A stretch of 64,000 nucleotides of DNA from JAEVLT01 sp044598425 (GTDB lineage Bacteria > Bacillota > Bacilli > Bacillales > Cytobacillaceae). Positions 9,379-22,324 of this stretch are shown in pieces. The DNA lies in contig CP172536.1 of assembly GCA_044598425.1 (NCBI GenBank), positions 1 to 64,000 of the forward strand. Reading direction: 5' to 3'. Numbering within the stretch: the first letter of the stretch is position 1; every line of letters begins with the position of its first letter. The translations under genes were made by a program, and so were the position numbers. Under the pieces are notes generated by a model. The model saw only the letters and a list, made by a program, of their open reading frames with translations, made no database searches and was not told where the DNA came from.

Positions 9379-10455
9379 TTGCGTGTTAAACTACATGAAC
9401 TTCAAGAAGGCTGCATCCTGTCTACCGATATATTCAGCAGGACTAACCGCCCTATTTTTTCAAGAAAAACAGTTCTAACCGCCTCGTTAATTGAGGTGTT
9501 AAAGGCTTTTATGATCTATGAAGTGGAGGTTGAAAAAACGCTTATCAATGGGGCGCGTTTTATTCCATCTACATATGAATCTGATGAACTAGAAGAAAAA
9601 GAAGAAAATAGTCAGCTTAGCTTTACTGATTTATTTCTACAATCGGTCTCTCAATACAAGAAGGAGTTCACTTCATGGCAATCGGGCCTTCCAATTGATA
9701 TGACTAAGATTAGAGCTCTGTTGTTACCATTACTAGAAAAAGTCGAAAACAATCCTTCTGAAGTATTTAATCTTCACCGGTTTTCTACAACAGATACATA
9801 CCCTTTCCAGCATCCTGTTGCTGTTGGCCTGATCAGCGGCTATATTGGAAAAAAACTTGATCTTGAAAAAGGAGAATGGATACAGCTTGCACTAGCTGGG
9901 TGCTTAGCCGATTGTGGAATGGCGAAAATCAATCCAAGAGTTCTTCACAAAAAAACCGCATTAACAATCAGGGAATATGAAGATGTAAAAAATCACCCTA
10001 TCCATAGCTACAAGATGGTTCAAAATACACCCGTTTTAAGAAAAGACGCCAAAATTGCTATCCTTCAACATCACGAGAGATTAGATGGCAGCGGCTACCC
10101 TTTAAAAAGCAGGAAAGTTCATCAGTATGCGAGAATCATTGCAATAGCAGATACTTTTCATGCGATGACATCAGAAAGGTTATATCGGAATAAACAATCG
10201 CCATTCAAAGCACTAGAAATGATTTTAGAGGATAGCTTTGGAAAATTCGACATTAATATTGTAACGTCCATCTGTTCAACTATTATTAACTTTACGCCCG
10301 GAGATAGGATTAAATTATCGAATGGGCAGATTGCGGAAGTTTTATTTGTTGATCGTAAAGCTCCTACTCGGCCGCTGATTAAAATTCTCTCAACAGATGA
10401 AATTATTCAGCTTGAGAGAAATAGACAGTTATACATTGATGAAATACTTAGTTAA
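9379..10455 (+). CDS. HD-GYP-like protein with altered HD motif
   Basis: HD-GYP proteins are usually metal-dependent cyclic-di-GMP phosphodiesterases. This 358-residue protein has an N-terminal region (1-130) that I do not recognise, an HD-GYP-type domain (about 140-300) and a short C-terminal extension. HHE (231-233) and DGSGYP (236-241) are intact, as is the downstream ADTFHAM segment. Where the family has HD in LHDIGK, this protein reads LADCGM (176-181), so the metal-binding His is Ala177. The start is TTG at 9379 after GAGGTGAGA. Upstream, TGGTAAAAT (9329-9337) looks like an extended -10. B. subtilis has no gene at this position. It may act as a binding or regulatory protein, not an active enzyme. 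Confidence 0.8.
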   Translation: MRVKLHELQEGCILSTDIFSRTNRPIFSRKTVLTASLIEVLKAFMIYEVEVEKTLINGARFIPSTYESDELEEKEENSQLSFTDLFLQSVSQYKKEFTSWQSGLPIDMTKIRALLLPLLEKVENNPSEVFNLHRFSTTDTYPFQHPVAVGLISGYIGKKLDLEKGEWIQLALAGCLADCGMAKINPRVLHKKTALTIREYEDVKNHPIHSYKMVQNTPVLRKDAKIAILQHHERLDGSGYPLKSRKVHQYARIIAIADTFHAMTSERLYRNKQSPFKALEMILEDSFGKFDINIVTSICSTIINFTPGDRIKLSNGQIAEVLFVDRKAPTRPLIKILSTDEIIQLERNRQLYIDEILS

Positions 10456-10457
10456 CC

Positions 10458-10488
10458 AGCACATATACATGCTTATATATGTGCTTTT
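10458..10488 (+). terminator. Terminator after the HD-GYP-like gene
   Basis: AGCACATATA (10458-10467) pairs with TATATGTGCT (10475-10484), followed by TTTTCC. Confidence 0.8.
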
Positions 10489-10515
10489 CCAAAACAAATT
10501 CATATAAAAAAGTGC

Positions 10516-10544
10516 TTGTTAAAATGTGCAGCTGCTGATATAAT
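10516..10544 (+). promoter_or_regulatory. rRNA operon 1 promoter P1
   Basis: Sigma-A-type elements TTGTTA (10516-10521) and TATAAT (10539-10544) are 17 bp apart, upstream of the first rRNA operon. Confidence 0.75.
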
Positions 10545-10595
10545 CATCAAGTCGACAAAATTTTTATTGCAACGAAAGTGATAAACGAAAAAATG

Positions 10596-10624
10596 TTGAC
10601 AGTAATATATACAAATGATATACT
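10596..10624 (+). promoter_or_regulatory. rRNA operon 1 promoter P2
   Basis: TTGACA (10596-10601) and TATACT (10619-10624) are 17 bp apart. The expected start falls on G at about 10631. B. subtilis rRNA promoters start with G and respond to GTP level, so similar control is likely here (inference). Confidence 0.85.
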
Positions 10625-10660
10625 AATAAAGTCGCTTCTGGGCGATCAAACATTAAAGCT

Positions 10661-10675
10661 TGTTCTTTGAAAACT
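10661..10675 (+). promoter_or_regulatory. boxA-like antitermination element in rRNA leader
   Basis: TGTTCTTTGAAAACT matches the Bacillus rRNA leader boxA (TGCTCTTTGAAAACT). A near copy precedes 23S at about 12665-12678, and the second operon has the same pair. Confidence 0.7.
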
Positions 10676-10768
10676 AGACAAACAATACGTCAACAAATAA
10701 TCATGATGTTTGCTTATCTTTAGGAAGCAGCATCAGCCAACGTTAATTTTAAATGAGCTATATCAAAT

Positions 10769-12324
<1,556 letters not shown>

Positions 12325-12498
12325 AAATAGAAAAGCGGAGGCTAGGAGCCGAAGCTAGACAAATGTCCTTTCGGACATCAAATCGTTGGTTGTTGTGCGT
12401 ATATGTTTGTTTAGTTTTGAGAGAGCAATGTTTACTGTGAGGATCATGACCGAAAGGGAATGGTTCGAAACAATCTCTCAATTAAATATCCGTTATGT

Positions 12499-12575
<77 letters not shown>

Positions 12576-12584
12576 TCATTTACT

Positions 12585-12661
12585 GGGGGATTAGCTCAGC
12601 TGGGAGAGCGCCTGCTTTGCACGCAGGAGGTCAGCGGTTCGATCCCGCTATCCTCCCACCA
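12585..12661 (+). tRNA. tRNA-Ala (UGC anticodon), operon 1 spacer, extra C before ACCA
   Basis: The cloverleaf has acceptor GGGGGAT/ATCCTCC with the alanine identity pair G3-U70, anticodon loop TTTGCAC (UGC) and T-loop TTCGATC. The encoded 3' end after the acceptor is C-ACCA instead of A-CCA, so the gene is 77 nt, not 76. The same reading is found in the second operon. Confidence 0.95.
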
Positions 12662-12791
12662 ATCGTTCTTTGAAAACTAGATAATCGTATAGAAGAAGTC
12701 AAGAGTAAGAACCGAGTAATCGCTTTTTTAGGTATTCTCTATTAATAGAGAGAAACTAAGACAAATCAGCAGAAGCTGATCATTTGTCGAT

Positions 12792-15726
<2,935 letters not shown>

Positions 15727-15929
15727 AATTTATTTGATATGCGAACTCGTTCTTCGCTTCCTTCTTCTTGATTACCTAGTTTTGAGGGAATGAACCTCTA
15801 ATTCGAAAATACCATTAACAGCAATTTCATATCATGGTACATTGAAAGTCTGCACCTGCGCTATAGATGATTCGAAGATATGCTTCAGCTCGTCGCAAGC
15901 CAGCAGGGATGAATATTCAGTGTAGTAGG

Positions 15930-16046
<117 letters not shown>

Positions 16047-16051
16047 AAACG

Positions 16052-16081
16052 AAAAGACAATCCTTTTGGGTTGTCTTTTTT
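16052..16081 (+). terminator. Terminator of rRNA operon 1
   Basis: AAAAGACAATCC pairs with GGGTTGTCTTTT, followed by a T-run. Confidence 0.92.
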
Positions 16082-16082
16082 G

Positions 16083-16117
16083 TACTATCAGAATTTATAT
16101 CTTAACTTCGATAACTG
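16083..16117 (+). repeat. Truncated left end of the dispersed terminator-associated repeat
   Basis: These 35 bp match the left end of the three larger repeats at 40268, 45827 and 53264, then diverge at ATTACTAAATAAAGG. It begins directly after the operon 1 terminator T-run. The rest of the gap to 16245 shows no gene. Confidence 0.7.
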
Positions 16118-16245
16118 ATTACTAAATAAAGGTAAATAATAACCTCATGAACACGTCATAACGCCCATGAAAACCAAAATTTAGGTAACTGAGGTCATAA
16201 TTCAATTTCTATGCATCTTTAACATTATTTTAAATCCATTTTCTT

Positions 16246-17187
16246 TTATTTTTCCATAAGAAACTGATAAATAAGAAAGGGGCTTTTTTGTTCCGTCACA
16301 GATAAAAAGGATTGAATAAACGGGTAATCCTTCGTTGGCATCATTTTGGTCAATTCCCCCCACCATTCAGTTTCATAGCGGGCAATCATACTTAAGTTAT
16401 AGAGAAGCAAGTAATGAACAAGCAATTCTGGGAAGTGAAAAAAATTATTTTTAAATAATGGCAGTACAAAAGATTGCTCTTCAATATTGTATTTTAAAGG
16501 TGTAATCTTATTAAGAAGGGAGTCAGCCGCCGTACAAGAGAGATTGTCGTCTGAAAACAAAATGGTTCCAGGAAATCGGGCCATCATAAAATCTTTAAAG
16601 CGGTTAGCAGTCATATGATAGTAATCCAATATTTCTTCGGGAATAAGGAGCTGATCATTATGCCGGTGCAGCTTTATAAACGTTTGTTTCCCTTCAAGTT
16701 GAAAAAACAGCTGGCTTAGTTCTGGGATAAGCTGCAATAATATCTCCATTGAAACTTTTTCGCCTTCTAATTGTTCCATGTGAAACATCGATTGGGACAT
16801 AAAAGGAAATAAGCCGTTTTTCTGGATCTTTACTTCATCATGAAAGAAATGGTAATTTTGTTTTTTTCGTTTGCGTGTAGACACCCCGTGTGCAAGAACG
16901 GTTGTTGACTCAGGATAGTCAGGATCAATTGTCAGGATACAAGCCTTAACCAAGTGAACGAGTCCGTAGAAAAGCAAAATCGGCTTTAATATGAGCGGAG
17001 CTTTTTCTGCTTGTTCATAATAAATATGCCCATGTTCCAAATAATATAAAAAGGCGTAACAGTTATCGAAACTTTTCTCATGAGGATTTTCCAAGTTCTT
17101 TAGCTGATATTTTTTTTTTAAAAAAGCTTGGGCATGCTCTGCTGAAAAAAAACTTAGAAAGCTTTTCCAGCCGGTATATCGATTCAC
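16246..17187 (-). CDS. yaaC: YaaC-like protein, function unknown
   Basis: The position between the first rRNA operon and guaB, on the opposite strand, and the length (313 residues) identify B. subtilis YaaC. No enzyme motif or membrane segment is evident; the sequence is rich in aromatic and basic residues (KKRKKQNYHFFHDE in the middle). I choose GTG at 17187, because AAGGGTGA lies five bases upstream; a GTG at 17196 would sit too close to it. Convergent with the rRNA operon. No function is assigned. Confidence 0.85.
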   Translation of the reverse strand: MNRYTGWKSFLSFFSAEHAQAFLKKKYQLKNLENPHEKSFDNCYAFLYYLEHGHIYYEQAEKAPLILKPILLFYGLVHLVKACILTIDPDYPESTTVLAHGVSTRKRKKQNYHFFHDEVKIQKNGLFPFMSQSMFHMEQLEGEKVSMEILLQLIPELSQLFFQLEGKQTFIKLHRHNDQLLIPEEILDYYHMTANRFKDFMMARFPGTILFSDDNLSCTAADSLLNKITPLKYNIEEQSFVLPLFKNNFFHFPELLVHYLLLYNLSMIARYETEWWGELTKMMPTKDYPFIQSFLSVTEQKSPFLIYQFLMEK

Positions 17188-17230
17188 AAGTATCACCCTT
17201 TTTTTGAAAAATCAAATAAATATATTGTTC

Positions 17231-17259
17231 TTGACAGTATTTTGTCCAATTGATAACCT
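17231..17259 (+). promoter_or_regulatory. Candidate guaB promoter
   Basis: A perfect TTGACA (17231-17236) lies 17 bp from a poor -10 TAACCT (17254-17259), 36 bp before the guaB start. Confidence 0.4.
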
Positions 17260-17294
17260 ACAAATAATAATTTTTTGATCGGGAGGAAAAAGAA

Positions 17295-18761
17295 ATGTGG
17301 GAAAATAAATTTGCAAAAGAAGGATTAACATTTGATGACGTTTTGTTAATTCCGGGAAAATCTGAAGTTCTTCCTCGTGATGTTGACCTCAGTGTCGAGC
17401 TTGCGGCGGGTGTAAAGCTTAATATTCCGATCATCAGTGCTGGAATGGATACAGTAACAGAGGCAGAAATGGCAATTGCAATGGCTCGCCAAGGCGGGTT
17501 AGGAATTATCCATAAAAACATGACAATTGAGCAGCAGGCTGAGCAAGTTGAAAAGGTAAAAAGATCAGAGAGCGGGGTTATTACGGATCCTTTTTATTTA
17601 ACTCCCGAGCATCAGGTTTTTGATGCTGAACATTTAATGGGCAAATACCGCATTTCTGGAGTTCCTATTGTCAATAACTTTGAAGAACAAAAACTTGTGG
17701 GGATTATTACCAATCGTGATCTTCGCTTTATTCAAGATTATTCTTTTAAAATTTCCGATGTCATGACAAAAGAAGAGCTTGTTACGGCTCCTGTTGGTAC
17801 AACGCTGCAAGAGGCGGAAAAAATTCTGCAAAAGCATAAAATTGAAAAGCTGCCTCTTGTTGATGAATGGGGTGTATTAAAAGGACTTATTACGATTAAG
17901 GATATAGAAAAAGTAATTGAATTTCCTAACTCAGCGAAAGACAAGCAAGGACGTTTGCTTGCGGGCGCTGCAGTAGGAGTCACCAAAGATACAATGAAAC
18001 GTGTTGAATATCTAGTAAAAGCAAATGTCGATGTCATTGTAGTCGATACGGCTCACGGGCATTCCAAAGGTGTACTGGACACTGTAAAAGAAATTCGTGT
18101 TGCTTATCCTAATTTAACCATTATTGCCGGCAATGTTGCGACAGCAGAAGCAACGAAAGATTTAATTGAGGCAGGGGCCGATGTTGTTAAGGTTGGAATT
18201 GGACCTGGATCGATTTGTACGACAAGGGTTGTTGCGGGTGTCGGGGTGCCGCAAATTACGGCAGTTTATGACTGTGCGGCGGAAGCACGCAAACACGGCA
18301 AAACGATTATCGCTGACGGCGGTATTAAATATTCGGGCGATATCGTAAAGGCCCTTGCAGCAGGCGGACACGCTGTCATGCTTGGCAGTTTGCTAGCCGG
18401 TGTATCTGAAAGCCCTGGGGAAACAGAAATCTTCCAAGGACGCCGTTTCAAAGTTTACCGGGGAATGGGTTCAGTTGCAGCGATGGAAAAAGGCTCAAAG
18501 GATCGTTATTTTCAGGAGGAAAACAAAAAGTTTGTACCTGAGGGAATCGAAGGGCGCTTACCGTATAAAGGCCCTTTAGCTGAAACCATTTACCAGCTTG
18601 TTGGCGGACTTCGCTCAGGAATGGGTTATTGCGGTACAAAGGATTTATATGAATTAAGGGAGAATGCTCAATTTATTAAAATGACTGGAGCTGGGTTAAG
18701 AGAAAGCCACCCGCATGATGTCCAGATTACAAAAGAGGCGCCAAACTACTCCCTTTCATAA
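17295..18761 (+). CDS. guaB: IMP dehydrogenase
   Basis: It oxidises IMP to XMP with NAD, the committed step of GTP synthesis. The 488 residues form a TIM barrel with two inserted CBS domains (about 95-205). The catalytic cysteine is Cys308 in GPGSICTTR, and the flap motif RGMGSVAAME follows. ATG at 17295 follows GGGAGGAAAAA. It is flanked by yaaC on the other strand and a strong terminator, so it is probably a single-gene unit. By setting GTP level it may feed back on the G-starting rRNA promoters next door (inference). Confidence 0.98.
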   Translation: MWENKFAKEGLTFDDVLLIPGKSEVLPRDVDLSVELAAGVKLNIPIISAGMDTVTEAEMAIAMARQGGLGIIHKNMTIEQQAEQVEKVKRSESGVITDPFYLTPEHQVFDAEHLMGKYRISGVPIVNNFEEQKLVGIITNRDLRFIQDYSFKISDVMTKEELVTAPVGTTLQEAEKILQKHKIEKLPLVDEWGVLKGLITIKDIEKVIEFPNSAKDKQGRLLAGAAVGVTKDTMKRVEYLVKANVDVIVVDTAHGHSKGVLDTVKEIRVAYPNLTIIAGNVATAEATKDLIEAGADVVKVGIGPGSICTTRVVAGVGVPQITAVYDCAAEARKHGKTIIADGGIKYSGDIVKALAAGGHAVMLGSLLAGVSESPGETEIFQGRRFKVYRGMGSVAAMEKGSKDRYFQEENKKFVPEGIEGRLPYKGPLAETIYQLVGGLRSGMGYCGTKDLYELRENAQFIKMTGAGLRESHPHDVQITKEAPNYSLS

Positions 18762-18790
18762 AAAAGAGAAGCATGCTTCTCTTTTTTTTA
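18761..18790 (+). terminator. Terminator after guaB
   Basis: AAAAAGAGAAGC and GCTTCTCTTTTT form a near-perfect palindrome with a T-run. Confidence 0.92.
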
Positions 18791-18928
18791 CACACTTTAA
18801 CCAAAAAGTAAGTGAATTGGAAAAATTGTTTAAATTGGAAATAAGATAGGACAATGCTCTGTCTATGATTTACTTTGGAGTTGTGTTAAAATAACCAACG
18901 TGTATTTAATTCGTTGGAGGGCATTACC

Positions 18929-20275
18929 GTGAACAAACACTTTTATCAAAAATGGATTGCCAGCACACTGGCGGTCATCCTCTTTTTTGGCCTATTTGCT
19001 GGCTTTAATAAAGCAAAAGCAGAAACTGCATTAAATGTAAATGCCGCTGGTGCCATCTTAGTGGATGGGGAAACAGGCAAAGTATTATATGAAAAAAATG
19101 CTGACAGTGCTTTAGGAATTGCCAGCATGACCAAAATGATGACAGAGTACTTGCTGCTTGAAGCCATTAAACAAGGTCGCGTTAAATGGGATCAGCAATA
19201 TTCGGTAAGTGACTTAGTTTATAAAATTTCACAAAACAGAAACTTATCGAATGTTCCACTAAGGAAGGACGGAAAATATAAAATCCGCGATTTATACCAA
19301 GCAATGGCAATTTATTCTGCAAACGGAGCGACCATTGCGATTGCTGAAACAATTGCTGGATCAGAGACGAATTTTGTGAAAATGATGAATGCAAAGGCAA
19401 AACAGTGGGGATTAAAGAATTATAAGTTTGTGAATTCTACCGGTTTAAATAATAAAGATTATCAAGGCATGCAGCCAAAGGGCACGGATTCTAACGAAGA
19501 AAATGTAATGTCTCCTCGCTCTGTTGCGTCTCTAGCATTTCATCTGATTAATGATTTCCCGGAAGTATTGAAAACAGCCAGCACTCCGACAAAAACATTT
19601 GTTGAAGGCACGAAAATGGACAACTGGAACTGGATGCTACCAAGCTTAGTGTACGGATATCAAGGAATGGACGGCCTTAAGACTGGTACAACTGATTTTG
19701 CTGGCTATAGTTTTACCGGTACAGCCAAGCGTGATGGCAAGCGATTCATTACTGTTGTCCAAAAAGCCACGGATGAAAAGGGAAACGGCGGCTATAAAGC
19801 ACGATTTGATGAAACACGGAAAATGCTAGATTATGCTTTTAGCAATTACACAAAAGAGGAGATTCTTCCGAAGCATTATCAGGTAAAAGGACATAGAACG
19901 CTGCCAGTTGTGAGTGGAAAAGATAGCCAAGTAGAAGTTTATACGAAAACACCGATCAACATGGTAATATTAAATGGTGAGAAGAAAAATTATCAACCTG
20001 TTTTTGTTTTAGATCCAAAGAAACTAAATAAAGATGGCAAATTAACTGCCCCGATTAAAAAAGGGGAAAAAGTAGGATATGTAACACTAAAAGCAAAAAA
20101 TGGTGAAAAGGTAAGTTTTTTAACAGCCGATAGCCAAAAGAAAGTACAAGCAGATGTTGTTGCAGCGCAGGATGTTGAAAAAGCCAACTGGTTTGTCCTT
20201 ATGATGAGAGGGATCGGTGGATTTTTCGGAGGACTTTGGCACGGTGTATCCTCATTGGTTAAAGGCTGGTTTTAA
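18929..20275 (+). CDS. dacA: D-alanyl-D-alanine carboxypeptidase DacA (PBP5)
   Basis: This low-molecular-weight penicillin-binding protein trims the terminal D-Ala from peptidoglycan stem peptides. Residues 1-31 form a signal peptide (hydrophobic core ASTLAVILFFGLFAG, cut after KAKA). Active-site motifs are SMTK (66-69), SAN (130-132) and KTG (251-253). The last 24 residues (MMRGIGGFFGGLWHGVSS and on) make an amphipathic membrane anchor. I choose GTG at 18929, after TTGGAGGG (18914-18921). The product has 448 residues, normal for PBP5. Confidence 0.96.
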   Translation: MNKHFYQKWIASTLAVILFFGLFAGFNKAKAETALNVNAAGAILVDGETGKVLYEKNADSALGIASMTKMMTEYLLLEAIKQGRVKWDQQYSVSDLVYKISQNRNLSNVPLRKDGKYKIRDLYQAMAIYSANGATIAIAETIAGSETNFVKMMNAKAKQWGLKNYKFVNSTGLNNKDYQGMQPKGTDSNEENVMSPRSVASLAFHLINDFPEVLKTASTPTKTFVEGTKMDNWNWMLPSLVYGYQGMDGLKTGTTDFAGYSFTGTAKRDGKRFITVVQKATDEKGNGGYKARFDETRKMLDYAFSNYTKEEILPKHYQVKGHRTLPVVSGKDSQVEVYTKTPINMVILNGEKKNYQPVFVLDPKKLNKDGKLTAPIKKGEKVGYVTLKAKNGEKVSFLTADSQKKVQADVVAAQDVEKANWFVLMMRGIGGFFGGLWHGVSSLVKGWF

Positions 20276-20325
20276 GTAACAAATTATGCTGATTGTCAGC
20301 CGTTATTGCCCTAATGAGTAAAATG

Positions 20326-20360
20326 GTATAAACCGCCGCAAGCGGTTTATACTTTCTTTT
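20326..20360 (+). terminator. Terminator after dacA
   Basis: GTATAAACCGC (20326-20336) pairs with GCGGTTTATAC (20342-20352), then a T-rich tail. Confidence 0.9.
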
Positions 20361-20383
20361 TAGCTGAAAAAGTGGTTTCTGCC

Positions 20384-20412
20384 TTGACAGGAATCCCTTT
20401 TTGTTGTTTATT
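20384..20412 (+). promoter_or_regulatory. Candidate pdxST promoter
   Basis: TTGACA (20384-20389) is 17 bp from TTTATT (20407-20412). The -10 is weak. About 95 bp of leader would precede pdxS. Confidence 0.4.
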
Positions 20413-20507
20413 TTCAATATGGAAAAGAAATTATTCCGATTTATTTAATAAAATTTCCGTATTGTGATTGAAAAATTCATAATAATAAAATTAAAGGGGG
20501 ATTTATA

Positions 20508-21389
20508 ATGAAAACAGGAACAGATCGTGTGAAACGCGGAATGGCAGAAATGCAAAAAGGCGGCGTCATCATGGACGTTGTCAATGCAGAACAGGCAAAA
20601 ATCGCTGAGGAAGCTGGTGCAGTAGCCGTAATGGCTTTAGAGCGTGTGCCATCTGATATTCGTGCAGCAGGCGGAGTTGCAAGAATGGCTGATCCGCGTA
20701 TTGTCGAAGAAGTAATCGGGGCTGTAACCATCCCTGTTATGGCTAAAGCGAGAATTGGTCATATTGTTGAAGCGCGTGTTTTAGAAGCACTAGGTGTTGA
20801 CTATATTGACGAGAGTGAAGTATTAACACCTGCTGACGAAGAGTTTCATTTAAATAAAAAAGAATACACCGTTCCATTTGTTTGTGGCTGTCGTGATCTT
20901 GGCGAGGCTGCCCGCCGCATTGGTGAAGGTGCTTCGATGCTTCGTACAAAAGGAGAGCCTGGAACAGGAAACATTGTTGAGGCAGTTCGCCATATGCGCA
21001 AGGTAAATGCTCAAGTGCGTAAAGTGGTATCAATGAATGAAGACGAATTGATGACAGAAGCGAAGCTTTTAGGGGCTCCATATGAGATTTTGCTTGAGAT
21101 TAAGCGTCTTGGACGTCTTCCGGTTGTTAACTTTGCTGCTGGCGGAGTTGCAACACCTGCGGACGCAGCCTTAATGATGCAGTTAGGTGCTGATGGTGTT
21201 TTTGTTGGTTCAGGTATTTTTAAATCTGAAAACCCTGCGAAGTTTGCAAGAGCGATTGTGGAAGCAACGACGCATTACCAGGATTATAAATTGATTGCTG
21301 AAATTTCAAAAGATCTTGGAGTTGCAATGAAAGGGATTGAAATTTCATCAATTGCTCCACAAGACCGCATGCAGGATCGCGGTTGGTAA
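20508..21389 (+). CDS. pdxS: Pyridoxal 5'-phosphate synthase subunit PdxS (YaaD)
   Basis: PdxS condenses ribose 5-phosphate, glyceraldehyde 3-phosphate and ammonia from PdxT into PLP, forming a 12-mer barrel. The 293-residue protein has Lys80 in MAKARIGH and Lys148 in RTKGEPGTGN, corresponding to the two catalytic lysines of B. subtilis PdxS. ATG at 20508 follows AAAGGGGG. It forms an operon with pdxT 14 bp downstream. Confidence 0.98.
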   Translation: MKTGTDRVKRGMAEMQKGGVIMDVVNAEQAKIAEEAGAVAVMALERVPSDIRAAGGVARMADPRIVEEVIGAVTIPVMAKARIGHIVEARVLEALGVDYIDESEVLTPADEEFHLNKKEYTVPFVCGCRDLGEAARRIGEGASMLRTKGEPGTGNIVEAVRHMRKVNAQVRKVVSMNEDELMTEAKLLGAPYEILLEIKRLGRLPVVNFAAGGVATPADAALMMQLGADGVFVGSGIFKSENPAKFARAIVEATTHYQDYKLIAEISKDLGVAMKGIEISSIAPQDRMQDRGW

Positions 21390-21403
21390 GGAGTTTGAAA
21401 AAA

Positions 21404-21985
21404 ATGGTGAAGGTTGGAGTGCTGGGACTGCAAGGCGCAGTTCGTGAACATGTAAAGGCTGTAGAAGCGAGCGGTGCAGAAGCAGTTGTTATAAAGCATA
21501 AAGAAGAACTAAATGACGTGGACGGCCTTATTCTTCCTGGCGGCGAAAGCACAACAATGCGCCGTTTGATTGATAAATACGATTTTATGGACAGTCTAAA
21601 AGAATTTGCGCGGCAAGGGAAGCCGATGTTCGGTACATGTGCGGGATTAATTTTACTGGCAAAAAAGATTGTTGGTTATGAGGCGCCTCATATCGGTGTA
21701 ATGGACATTACGGTTGAGCGCAACTCATTTGGCCGCCAGCGTGAAAGTTTTGAAGCAGACCTTACGATTAACGGTGTTGCAGACAATTTTCCTGCTGTAT
21801 TTATCCGTGCGCCCCACATCGTGGAAGCGGGCGAAGATGTCGAGATCCTCGCTAAGCATGATGACCGGATTGTGGCCGCGCGGGAAGGACAATACCTCGG
21901 TTGCTCTTTCCATCCGGAATTAACGGAAGATAATCGGTTAACTGAATATTTTGTTCAGATGGTGAAAGAGGCAAAGAAGGAATAG
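21404..21985 (+). CDS. pdxT: PLP synthase glutaminase subunit PdxT (YaaE)
   Basis: PdxT hydrolyses glutamine and channels ammonia to PdxS. The 193-residue class I glutaminase shows the triad Cys79 (FGTCAG), His170 and Glu172 (FHPE), and the GGEST motif at 47-51. ATG at 21404 is chosen because the family starts at the VGVLGLQG strand and because AAGGAG (21388-21393) overlaps the pdxS stop region. An in-frame upstream start at 21383 would overlap pdxS. Confidence 0.97.
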   Translation: MVKVGVLGLQGAVREHVKAVEASGAEAVVIKHKEELNDVDGLILPGGESTTMRRLIDKYDFMDSLKEFARQGKPMFGTCAGLILLAKKIVGYEAPHIGVMDITVERNSFGRQRESFEADLTINGVADNFPAVFIRAPHIVEAGEDVEILAKHDDRIVAAREGQYLGCSFHPELTEDNRLTEYFVQMVKEAKKE

Positions 21986-22056
21986 TTGCATCATTTAGTT
22001 GCTTTTGGTAAATAATCATAGTACAGTATACATGATAAAATTCTATATTGAAAAAG

Positions 22057-22298
22057 CTTTGAAAGGAAATAGTAGCAGGATTTTCACTCTGAAGAGAGCC
22101 GGTGGCTGGTGAGAACCGGTGAGGGTAGCTTGTGAATCCATCCTTGAGCAAGGTGTGGAACGCTTCTATTTAAAGAAGTCCAGTAAGCACTTTCGGTTTA
22201 TAACCGTTACATTTTTTCAAGGTGGACAGTTTGTGTTGTCAACCAGGGTGGTAACGCGGGTAACTCTCGTCCCTGTTTTGGGGATGGGAGTTTTTTAT
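22057..22298 (+). promoter_or_regulatory. T-box riboswitch controlling serS
   Basis: The leader holds a stem I region (22070-22150) with TGAATCCATCC, where TCC is the likely specifier codon for serine. It also holds the conserved T-box AGGGTGGTAACGCGG (22245-22259) and a terminator AACTCTCGTCCC/GGGATGGGAGTT with T-run (22262-22297). Uncharged tRNA-Ser should stabilise the antiterminator and allow serS expression (known for the family). A poor -35/-10 pair lies around 21992-22030. Confidence 0.93.
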
Positions 22299-22324
22299 TT
22301 TTAAGAAAAAGGAGCCGTATTGAG

